Positions 6,746 through 11,125 of a stretch of DNA of 25,637 nucleotides are shown here, piece after piece. Each line of letters opens with the position of its first letter. The stretch's first letter is position 1. The DNA comes from a virus: positions 1 to 25,637 of the IMG/VR virus record IMGVR_UViG_3300025286_000127; one strand, written 5' to 3'. Below the pieces are notes generated by a model that saw only the letters and a list, made by a program, of their open reading frames with translations, was not told the origin of the DNA and ran no database searches. Made by a program: the position numbers and the translations under genes.

Positions 6746-7196
6746 GTGCTTGTTTTATTTTCCAGTCCACTAGGTCTACATCCATATCGCAATGTGGACA
6801 ACCGGCACTTATCCAATTCAGGTGATACACTAACGTAGTTTCACTACATCGAGGACACGTAATAAGAAACTTCTCCTTATTGGGATTCTTATTAGGTGGT
6901 AAGGGTGGTTCCTTATTAGAGATGTATCCATCTACAATTCCTTCTGCCATCTGTTGACATACTTGGAACTCATCTTCATTCAATTTACTTGCAAGCCACT
7001 TGGCGACTACAGTTGCATGATGAATATAATGTTCTGCATCCATTTCTTCTTCTAATTCTTTAGGCATACCTTTTACAATAACAACAAGTGTCTCAGTGAG
7101 GGCTTGTTTATAGGTTTTCCACTCCGCCTCATCCATTATTTCGTGAATATAGTCATCCATTGCCATGTCATCTTCTTTGGAATAGTTACTCATCAT
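6738..7196 (-). CDS. Helical protein with C-terminal zinc ribbon
   Basis: This 152-residue protein has an acidic helical region (residues 1-95), a PPLPPNK hinge, and a C-terminal ribbon with CPRC at 114-117 and CPHC at 133-136. That spacing is typical of a four-Cys zinc ribbon in nucleic-acid-binding proteins. The substrate is unknown. Two adjacent ATG codons (7196 and 7193) both follow AAGGGTGA; either could be used, and the second has the better spacing. The gene overlaps the end of the preceding one by 11 nt. Confidence 0.65.
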   Translation of the reverse strand: MMSNYSKEDDMAMDDYIHEIMDEAEWKTYKQALTETLVVIVKGMPKELEEEMDAEHYIHHATVVAKWLASKLNEDEFQVCQQMAEGIVDGYISNKEPPLPPNKNPNKEKFLITCPRCSETTLVYHLNWISAGCPHCDMDVDLVDWKIKQAHE

Positions 7197-7521
7197 TCAC
7201 CCTTCTACTAGTTGGACGCACTTCATACCTATAAAACTTCAGATCACATTCGATAGGACGTCCATACTCAAAGATTACACGAAGGAGTAATGGTGTAAGT
7301 TCCATAGACCAATGTGTATTCATTACTTCACATGTTAGTTTCTCAGCCATAGACCAAGAAATATTAAACTTTTCGTATACTTCATTTCTAACCTCATAAA
7401 AATCATACATGTCTAGGTGGTCGGAGCTTTCTTCTCCCACGACTCCTAGCAATCCATTAAGTTCTTCAGCAATGTACTCTTTTATTTTTGGACGATTATC
7501 TTTATTAACTCTAGTTACCAC
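7186..7521 (-). CDS. First gene of the leftward operon, unknown function
   Basis: This is a 111-residue protein with an acidic N-terminal half and a basic C-terminus (RYEVRPTSRRVNDE). I recognise no domain. It starts at GTG (7521) with AAGGAG 6-7 nt upstream. It is the first gene behind the - strand promoter at 7581-7553, so the mRNA leader would be only about 25 nt. First position behind a consensus promoter suggests early, strong expression. Confidence 0.6.
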   Translation of the reverse strand: MVTRVNKDNRPKIKEYIAEELNGLLGVVGEESSDHLDMYDFYEVRNEVYEKFNISWSMAEKLTCEVMNTHWSMELTPLLLRVIFEYGRPIECDLKFYRYEVRPTSRRVNDE

Positions 7522-7552
7522 TTTCTTCTCCTTTCAATGCCCTACTTGGATC

Positions 7553-7581
7553 ATCCTAGCATCATCTTCCACTCGTGTCAA
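7553..7581 (-). promoter_or_regulatory. Sigma70-type promoter for the leftward operon
   Basis: On the - strand a perfect TTGACA (7581-7576) is followed by exactly 17 nt and TAGGAT (7558-7553). The predicted start point is near 7546, just ahead of the gene at 7186-7521. It points away from a second promoter only 30 nt to the right. Confidence 0.68.
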
Positions 7582-7616
7582 TACAGTGAAATACAGTTCT
7601 ATTGACCAAATTGACC
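7580..7616. repeat. Two pairs of short direct repeats between divergent promoters
   Basis: AATACAGT occurs at 7580-7587 and 7590-7597, a 10-nt period of about one helical turn. ATTGACC occurs at 7601-7607 and 7610-7616, a 9-nt period. They lie between and over the -35 elements of the two divergent promoters, where a repressor or activator binding both would control them together. Confidence 0.5.
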
Positions 7617-7639
7617 GATAAAAAATTATCTGTTATATT
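7611..7639 (+). promoter_or_regulatory. Sigma70-type rightward promoter
   Basis: TTGACC (7611-7616), a 17-nt spacer and TATATT (7634-7639) give a good promoter facing right, with a start point near 7646. No + strand gene follows; all genes to the right up to 10316 are on the other strand. It would therefore make a short non-coding RNA or an antisense transcript to the cassette genes. Confidence 0.6.
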
Positions 7640-7645
7640 TATAGG

Positions 7646-7720
7646 GATATCGGATGTGAACTCTGATGTTTGTTGTGCTAGAGAGAGTGTCTAGCCTGAA
7701 CAACTTTGCACTCTCTCTTA
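7646..7720 (+). ncRNA. Candidate small RNA with two mutually exclusive hairpins
   Basis: The predicted transcript carries a perfect 10-bp stem, AGAGAGAGTG (7680-7689) with CACTCTCTCT (7709-7718), loop 19 nt. A competing 6-bp stem pairs GCTAGA (7677-7682) with TCTAGC (7690-7695), loop 7 nt. The two share bases and cannot form together. The long stem is followed by an AU-rich stretch rather than a clean U run, so it is at best an imperfect terminator. RNA status is inferred from promoter plus structure only. Confidence 0.4.
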
Positions 7721-7797
7721 TATTTATATAAAGAGATTATTAAAAAAGATATATATAATATATATATATAATATATATAGTTTTTCTTTTCTTTTAT

Positions 7798-7823
7798 TTA
7801 AGTATATTCATTAGGATATTATC
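7798..7823. repeat. Cassette 1 inverted repeat, downstream arm
   Basis: This 26-nt arm is the reverse complement of 8290-8315 with one difference. It lies 18 nt beyond the stop of the 7842-8045 gene. The stretch AATGAATATACTTAA (as read in the partner arm) is private to this pair. Confidence 0.88.
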
Positions 7824-7841
7824 TATAATATATTTAGTTTA

Positions 7842-8045
7842 TTAGTTTTTTAGTTTGTATTTAGTTAGTGCGGTAGCTTTTGCCAACTCCACTTCTTCTT
7901 TTGATAGACTGTCATCCGCTATTTGTTGAGCAATCGTCGCACACTCTTGTGACTTCTTCTCTGTTGGTGCAGTCAGGGCTAAGTAAAGTGCTAGTGTAAC
8001 CGCCTCAAGTGGGTTTTCTGGATACCCTTGTGGTACGTCCATCAT
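7842..8045 (-). CDS. Cassette 1 second gene, conserved small phage protein
   Basis: This is a 67-residue helical protein (ENPLEAVTLALYLALTAP, a hinge, then a QQIADDSLSKEEVELAKATAL helix). I associate this layout with small uncharacterised phage proteins of no known function. There is no signal peptide; the LALYLALTAP stretch is only moderately hydrophobic and is likelier an amphipathic helix than a membrane span. It overlaps the gene before it by 4 nt (ATGA), so the two are coupled and share one cassette bounded by the 7798-7823 and 8290-8315 arms. An adjacent second ATG at 8042 is possible. Confidence 0.6.
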   Translation of the reverse strand: MMDVPQGYPENPLEAVTLALYLALTAPTEKKSQECATIAQQIADDSLSKEEVELAKATALTKYKLKN

Positions 8046-8272
8046 TCCACCTTCACTTTCTCAGGGAAGAATGGTAACTCGTGATCCATACCGCCTTGAT
8101 TAATGGTAAGTCGTACCTCAAACCCTAACTCTCTAGCGTAATCTAGTAGAAATTCATTTAGTGTTTGTTTCCCTGCTATGCGAGTTAATATTCTAGCCTT
8201 CTCATTTGCAGGGTAGTAATACTTAGTGCCATAATGTGTTTGTGCTTGTACCAATACTTTTTTATCGTTCAT
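8042..8272 (-). CDS. Cassette 1 first gene, conserved small phage protein
   Basis: This 76-residue protein has an N-terminal strand-rich part (VLVQAQTHYGTKYYYPANEKARILTRI in two pieces around Lys18) and a second half with LLDYARELGFEVRL. The pattern of a T-H-Y-G turn, Y-P-A-N-E and A-R-I-L is one I have seen in small uncharacterised phage proteins; function unknown. The start at 8272 lies 17 nt inside the upstream repeat arm and follows GGAAAGAGAG, a purine-rich stretch serving as a loose ribosome binding site. It overlaps the next gene by 4 nt. Confidence 0.6.
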   Translation of the reverse strand: MNDKKVLVQAQTHYGTKYYYPANEKARILTRIAGKQTLNEFLLDYARELGFEVRLTINQGGMDHELPFFPEKVKVE

Positions 8273-8289
8273 TAGTTTACTCTCTTTCC

Positions 8290-8315
8290 GATAATACCCT
8301 AATGAATATACTTAA
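8290..8315. repeat. Cassette 1 inverted repeat, upstream arm
   Basis: The arm pairs with 7798-7823 over 26 nt with a single difference at core position 8 (C here, T in the complement of the partner). It begins 17 nt upstream of the ATG at 8272. Only 5 nt separate it from the next cassette's arm. Confidence 0.88.
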
Positions 8316-8320
8316 CTTAT

Positions 8321-8346
8321 GATAAGTACTCTAAGATAGACACTAT
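8321..8346. repeat. Cassette 2 inverted repeat, downstream arm
   Basis: This is the reverse complement of 8640-8665 over 26 nt with one difference, at the same core position as in the other cassettes. It ends 13 nt past the stop of the enclosed gene. Confidence 0.9.
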
Positions 8347-8359
8347 AACTATATGTGTT

Positions 8360-8611
8360 TTATTCTTTCTCTCGTAACTCTAATTCTTCTTCTGAATATT
8401 TATCAATGTTGTCATGTATCCACTCGATCCCTGCATCGTTCATCGCATGGATAATATCATCTTCATAACTATAAGACTCAACCCATTGTTTAACTTGTTC
8501 GTTTGTCCACTCTGGATAGCCTTGATCCTTCCTGATTTGTTGGATTTCTTCAGTGTCTATAAGGGATTCTATCTCTATAAAGTCTTGGTTTTTTCCATAG
8601 TATTTTGGCAT
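8360..8611 (-). CDS. Cassette 2 gene, acidic small protein (paralogue of 4035-4232)
   Basis: The product is an 83-residue, strongly acidic protein. Residues about 18-70 follow the same pattern as the operon protein at 4035-4232: EEIQQIRKDQGYPEWTNEQ, then a W-V helix, then a MNDAGIEWIHDNI helix. The tail ends in a charged EEELELREKE run. No function is known to me for this type. It is the only gene in its cassette. The ATG at 8611 has only a weak GAGAG upstream, and the upstream repeat arm starts 28 nt before it. Confidence 0.62.
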   Translation of the reverse strand: MPKYYGKNQDFIEIESLIDTEEIQQIRKDQGYPEWTNEQVKQWVESYSYEDDIIHAMNDAGIEWIHDNIDKYSEEELELREKE

Positions 8612-8639
8612 TTGGTTTATCTCTCTTTCTTTAAAAGAA

Positions 8640-8665
8640 ATAGTGCCTATCTTAGAGTACTTATC
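8640..8665. repeat. Cassette 2 inverted repeat, upstream arm
   Basis: It pairs with 8321-8346 over 26 nt with one difference. Core ATAGTGCCTATCTTAG is followed by the private extension AGTACTTATC. Two nucleotides separate it from the cassette 3 arm. Confidence 0.9.
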
Positions 8666-8667
8666 TG

Positions 8668-8702
8668 CCTGACAGGTATCCTAAGATAGACACTAGACGT
8701 AG
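8668..8702. repeat. Cassette 3 inverted repeat, downstream arm
   Basis: This 35-nt arm is the reverse complement of 9074-9108 with five differences. The extensions CTACGT and TGTCAGG on either side of the core are shared only by this pair. It ends 20 nt past the stop of the enclosed gene. Confidence 0.85.
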
Positions 8703-8722
8703 TATCATTAATTATAGTTTCA

Positions 8723-9058
8723 TTATTCAGTACCAACTATGTGGCACGTGCAATCTTTATCAGTATGGTACTCATCCAAAGCCTCATAGATCATCTCGTG
8801 GATAGTATCATGGTCTACTTTCTCGTATGGGTAATAATGATCTACTATATAACGTGCAATCATGGCTCTCCATTTTGTATGTTCTCTATCTGATAGGTTT
8901 TTCCATTCAGTATGGTTATGTCCCCAATAACTATTATTGTATTCAGTTTCCAACATATTTCTAGCTGAATTAGATTTTCTTAGCCATCCTGTTACAGCGA
9001 TAAGCATAAATTCTCGAATGGTTGTATTTTTATTTATATTCCAATTTTTTGTTATCAT
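8723..9058 (-). CDS. Cassette 3 gene, unknown
   Basis: This 111-residue protein is rich in Trp, His and Tyr. It has a helical N-terminus (TTIREFMLIAVTGWLRKS) and a long second half (HTKWRAMIARYIVDHYYPYE, then a DTIHEMIYEALDEYH helix), and it ends DCTCHIVGTE with a C-x-C-H group that could bind a metal. I recognise no family. The ATG at 9058 follows a GGGAAAG stretch about 10 nt upstream. It is enclosed by the 35-nt repeat pair 8668-8702 and 9074-9108. Confidence 0.55.
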   Translation of the reverse strand: MITKNWNINKNTTIREFMLIAVTGWLRKSNSARNMLETEYNNSYWGHNHTEWKNLSDREHTKWRAMIARYIVDHYYPYEKVDHDTIHEMIYEALDEYHTDKDCTCHIVGTE

Positions 9059-9073
9059 TTGTTTTGTCTTTCC

Positions 9074-9108
9074 CTACGTGTAGTGCCTATCTTAGAACAC
9101 TTGTCAGG
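9074..9108. repeat. Cassette 3 inverted repeat, upstream arm
   Basis: It pairs with 8668-8702. It ends exactly where the cassette 4 arm begins (9109), with no base between. It starts 15 nt before the ATG at 9058. Confidence 0.85.
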
Positions 9109-9139
9109 ATATAATGACCAATCTAATATAGACATTATC
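9109..9139. repeat. Cassette 4 inverted repeat, downstream arm
   Basis: This is the reverse complement of 9348-9378 over 31 nt with two differences, both wobble-compatible in leftward RNA. It ends 17 nt past the stop of the enclosed gene. Confidence 0.9.
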
Positions 9140-9156
9140 TACTTTGTTAATTGTTT

Positions 9157-9327
9157 TCATTCTTGTGTTATTACACATCCATTATTCGGGTTCTTACATT
9201 TAGGGCTATAACATTCTTCACATTCAGTAAGTATTTCATTTATCCGAATCGCATCTTGCAATAGTTTTAGATATTCGATTTGCTTACTATCAAAGGTAAT
9301 TTCTAAAGGCTTTTTTTGTTCAGTCAT
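9157..9327 (-). CDS. Cassette 4 gene, 56-residue cysteine protein
   Basis: An ATG at 9327-9325 opens a 56-codon frame ending at TGA 9159-9157. The N-terminal part is a charged helix (FDSKQIEYLKLLQDAIRIN). The C-terminal part has four cysteines in the pattern C-EE-C-x4-C-x6-C (TECEECYSPKC, then NNGC), suggesting a small metal-binding knuckle. GGAG lies 10 nt upstream of the start. The 20-nt and 17-nt distances to the flanking repeat arms match those of the other cassettes, which supports it as a real gene despite its size. Function unknown. Confidence 0.68.
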   Translation of the reverse strand: MTEQKKPLEITFDSKQIEYLKLLQDAIRINEILTECEECYSPKCKNPNNGCVITQE

Positions 9328-9347
9328 TAGGTATTATCTCCATTTCT

Positions 9348-9378
9348 GATAATGCCTATATTAGATTAGTCATTATAT
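9348..9378. repeat. Cassette 4 inverted repeat, upstream arm
   Basis: It pairs with 9109-9139. Core ATAATGCCTATATTAG has the private extension ATTAGTCATTATAT. It starts 20 nt before the ATG at 9327; 4 nt separate it from the cassette 5 arm. Confidence 0.9.
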
Positions 9379-9382
9379 AATT

Positions 9383-9411
9383 TAGATAGTTAACCTAATA
9401 TAGACATTATT
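9383..9411. repeat. Cassette 5 inverted repeat, downstream arm
   Basis: This is the reverse complement of 9938-9966 over 29 nt with three differences. The extension TTAACTATCTA (as read in the partner) is private to this pair. It ends 16 nt past the stop of the 9428-9727 gene. Confidence 0.88.
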
Positions 9412-9427
9412 CATTATGGTTTTCAAA

Positions 9428-9727
9428 TTATTTATATTGTTTGTATGATTTTAAATCTTGATTCACTAGTTCTTGACACTTAGTAGGCAATGCTTCAAAG
9501 TCTATTACCTTATCATTAGTACCCCATACACTATAGCGTTGTTCTAATTCACCATGTTGACCAAAGCCTTGTGGATGCGTTGGGTTCTCCGACATTGCTA
9601 GGTAGGGATAAACTCCATATTCATTGGGTTCATATAAAACCATGTACCTATCAAAGTGTTTTTTGCCGCTATCAGCTACTAGTAAAATCCCATTAGGATA
9701 ATTTGTTCTAGACTTTCTATATTTCAT
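9428..9727 (-). CDS. Cassette 5 second gene, conserved phage protein of unknown function
   Basis: This is a 99-residue protein. The central block DRYMVLYEP ... YLAMSENPTHPQGFGQHGE followed by VIDFEALPTKCQELVNQDL is a pattern I know from small uncharacterised proteins in many phages and bacteria: a strand, an ENP-x-HPQGF loop and a closing LP helix. The reaction and partner are unknown. AGGA lies 9 nt before the ATG at 9727. The first 11 nt overlap the end of the preceding gene, so both are probably translated together from one cassette. Confidence 0.65.
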   Translation of the reverse strand: MKYRKSRTNYPNGILLVADSGKKHFDRYMVLYEPNEYGVYPYLAMSENPTHPQGFGQHGELEQRYSVWGTNDKVIDFEALPTKCQELVNQDLKSYKQYK

Positions 9728-9917
9728 TTTGTCTTTTTCCTATATAAAATCCACTATCCCATTGGCATTCTAAATCCATTAGATTTGCATAGCGATTGTC
9801 ATCATAATTTATTTCACCTGATAACATTTTTTCTTTGGTTTTTCTATATGGATTATCTGCAAGGTTTGACCCAAATATATAAGCAGTCTTTCCTTCAGAT
9901 GTAGTACTATCTAACAT
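9717..9917 (-). CDS. Cassette 5 first gene, unknown
   Basis: This is a 66-residue hydrophilic protein (TAYIFGSNLADNPYRKTKE, then GEINYDDNRYANLMD, then QWDSGFYIGK) with no recognised domain. The ATG at 9917 follows AGAAAGTAGAGAAA, a purine-rich leader also found before the gene at 10011-10316. It sits 20 nt inside the upstream repeat arm at 9938-9966. A protein-coding call is supported by the overlap with the better-conserved next gene and by the regular cassette geometry. Confidence 0.55.
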   Translation of the reverse strand: MLDSTTSEGKTAYIFGSNLADNPYRKTKEKMLSGEINYDDNRYANLMDLECQWDSGFYIGKRQNEI

Positions 9918-9937
9918 TATTTGTTTCTCTACTTTCT

Positions 9938-9966
9938 AATAATGCCTATATTGGATTAACTATCTA
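9938..9966. repeat. Cassette 5 inverted repeat, upstream arm
   Basis: It pairs with 9383-9411 over 29 nt with three differences. It overlaps the cassette 6 arm by one base (9966). It starts 20 nt before the ATG at 9917. Confidence 0.88.
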
Positions 9967-9994
9967 GGTTAGGTATTCTTATCAGGATATTATC
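9966..9994. repeat. Cassette 6 inverted repeat, downstream arm
   Basis: This is the reverse complement of 10338-10366 over 29 nt with three differences. The extension ATACCTAACCT (as read in the partner) is private to this pair. It ends 16 nt past the stop of the enclosed gene. Confidence 0.88.
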
Positions 9995-10010
9995 CACTAA
10001 TTATTAATTG

Positions 10011-10316
10011 TTACTCTTCATTAATCATTTCATCTAATGCGTCAATATCAAGTTTAGGATCAAAAAAACTTACACCGTCTTTTGTTTTAGTTTCTTGTGT
10101 AAATCGTTCAATCTTCTCATCTTGCCAAGTGTCTGGTCTCATTAGATGGTTAAATGTTCCTATTAAATCATTGCGCAATGATAAGTATGGCGATGCATAA
10201 CCTTTATAACCTTTGACTATCTGATATAGTGGGTAATCATTTTGTAACCATAGCGCAACGTTCCAAGTTTCATAATTTTTCCATCCATTGTAGGTAGTAT
10301 CTTTTGCTAAACTCAT
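10011..10316 (-). CDS. Cassette 6 gene, NGWKNYETWNVALWL family protein of unknown function
   Basis: This 101-residue protein has the conserved opening YNGWKNYETWNVALWLQND and the later block KDGVSFFDPKLDIDALDEMI. I recognise this pairing from a widespread family of small phage and mobile-element proteins that still has only a DUF name (I believe DUF7249, not certain). No activity is known. It is the first gene of the cassette array behind the promoter at 10498-10470, and so probably the most strongly transcribed. The leader AGAAAGTAGAGAAA precedes the ATG at 10316, without a GGAG-type site. Confidence 0.75.
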   Translation of the reverse strand: MSLAKDTTYNGWKNYETWNVALWLQNDYPLYQIVKGYKGYASPYLSLRNDLIGTFNHLMRPDTWQDEKIERFTQETKTKDGVSFFDPKLDIDALDEMINEE

Positions 10317-10337
10317 TATAGTTTTCTCTACTTTCTA

Positions 10338-10366
10338 GATAATACCCTGATAGGGATACCTAACCT
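10338..10366. repeat. Cassette 6 inverted repeat, upstream arm
   Basis: It pairs with 9966-9994. It starts 21 nt before the ATG at 10316 and is the right-hand limit of the array. No further arm is seen to the right. Confidence 0.88.
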
Positions 10367-10469
10367 TTGTGCTTGGTACCGGATTTTGCCGGACGGTCAA
10401 TCAATCTTTGTCATTGTCGCCATTACCCAAGAATCACTATTCAGTTGTTAAGGTTCTATCACTATCCAT

Positions 10470-10498
10470 AGTCTACACGCTCATACAATAAAAGTCAA
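10470..10498 (-). promoter_or_regulatory. Promoter for the cassette array
   Basis: On the - strand TTGACT (10498-10493) is followed by 17 nt and TAGACT (10475-10470). The predicted start near 10463 would give about 100 nt of leader before the first repeat arm at 10366. The -10 matches consensus at four of six positions. Confidence 0.5.
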
Positions 10499-10508
10499 TA
10501 GGGTAGAT

Positions 10509-10525
10509 ATAGATAGCCTATCTAT
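10509..10525. promoter_or_regulatory. Palindrome upstream of the cassette promoter
   Basis: ATAGATAG, one C, then CTATCTAT forms a perfect 8-bp inverted repeat just upstream of the leftward -35 element. This is a typical place for an activator or repressor operator. Confidence 0.45.
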
Positions 10526-10624
10526 CTATATACCGGTGGGCTGTAGCCATATCATGTATTGGTGTAGGGTGTATCCAAGTAATCATGTAAAGCTAATAAA
10601 AAAGGATAAGGATAAAGTCGCTAT

Positions 10625-10804
10625 CTAAAGTAAACACTAAACTATATTTATTTATATCTATTCTAAAAGACTTAGCGTTTATGTTAGCTATGACCTAAAG
10701 TAAACGATAAATTATATACTTAGCGTTTAAGTTAGCCCCACGTCACAATATTTTTTCCCACTATATATAGCGTCTATTGGTTACCCACCGGGTATCCCTT
10801 AGCG
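10625..10804. repeat. Iteron-like repeats (TTAGCGTTTA in both orientations)
   Basis: CTTAGCGTTTAWGTTAGC occurs at 10671-10688 and 10719-10736. CTAAAGTAAAC-NN-TAAAYTATA occurs at 10625-10646 and 10695-10716 and contains the inverted, slightly diverged motif TAAACACTAA or TAAACGATAA. Looser copies are ATAGCGTCTA near 10768 and CTTAGCGATA at 10798. Repeated short motifs beside AT tracts are typical of initiator-protein binding sites, but could equally be operators. Confidence 0.55.
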
Positions 10805-10993
10805 ATATGTAATAGTGCAAGTGCATACCCATCTATATTTAATTTTATAAAAAGGGAGATAGTATAGATAGGATATTTATAAATATGAAGGCGCATATAT
10901 TATATATATATATATTACATACAATAATAATTCTTTTCTCTTTTTATTTATATAATATATATATATATATTGGGATGAAAATAACTTTTTAAA

Positions 10994-11066
10994 GGGCTGG
11001 GTAAAAGAGATAGTAGCTTCAAAATAATCACATGGAAGGAGGAACGAACCAAGTGAAGCCCAGCCC
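10994..11066. other. GC-rich inverted repeat enclosing a short leader frame
   Basis: GGGCTGGG (10994-11001) is complementary to CCCAGCCC (11059-11066), with an inner AGCTTC/GAAGC pairing. The span is 73 nt, but no D arm, anticodon arm or T loop can be drawn, so I do not call a tRNA. Inside it AAGGAGG (11036-11042) precedes a GTG at 11053 in a 17-codon frame (ATG 11032, stop 11083-11085), which could be a leader peptide. Confidence 0.4.
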
Positions 11067-11090
11067 GATTGAGATTATAGCATAGGGCAA

Positions 11091-11125
11091 TAAAAAAAAG
11101 AGAACGGATAGATACCCGCTCTCTT
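11091..11125 (-). terminator. Intrinsic terminator, leftward
   Basis: On the - strand AAGAGAGCGG (11125-11116), an 8-nt loop and CCGTTCTCTT (11107-11098) form a 10-bp stem with one G-U pair. The complement of the run of eight A at 11092-11099 supplies the T tract. It would stop leftward antisense transcription leaving the late region before it reaches the control region. Confidence 0.72.

Larger units (their letters stand above)
7522..7841. other. Control region between operon and cassette array
   Basis: No gene is visible. From left to right the region holds the ribosome binding site of the first operon gene, the divergent promoter pair with direct repeats, the hairpin RNA candidate, a pure AT tract of alternating TA (about 7748-7780) and the first inverted-repeat arm of the cassette array (7798-7823). 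Confidence 0.7.

Noticed and set aside
7748-7780. AT dinucleotide tract as a CRISPR or satellite array
   Set aside because: There are no spacers and no unit longer than two bases; it is simple sequence of the type expected near melting regions.
9101-9131. Rightward promoter TTGTCA-17-TAATAT in the cassette 3/4 junction
   Set aside because: It is made entirely of arm sequence, has no + strand gene after it, and the match is only moderate; it is probably a by-product of the AT-rich arms.
7798-10366. CRISPR array or integron cassette array
   Set aside because: Spacing is gene-sized, arms are inverted rather than direct, no leader, cas or integrase gene is present, and each pair differs in sequence, unlike CRISPR repeats or single attC sites.
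10887-10994. 35-codon + strand frame starting near 10885
   Set aside because: It consists mainly of Ile/Tyr from alternating AT sequence and the nearest AGGA is 12 nt away; not convincing as a gene.
10994-11066. tRNA-like element (73 nt with complementary 8-nt ends)
   Set aside because: No D arm, anticodon arm or GTTCRANNC T loop can be drawn on either strand and the terminal bases do not fit; only the outer stem is supported.
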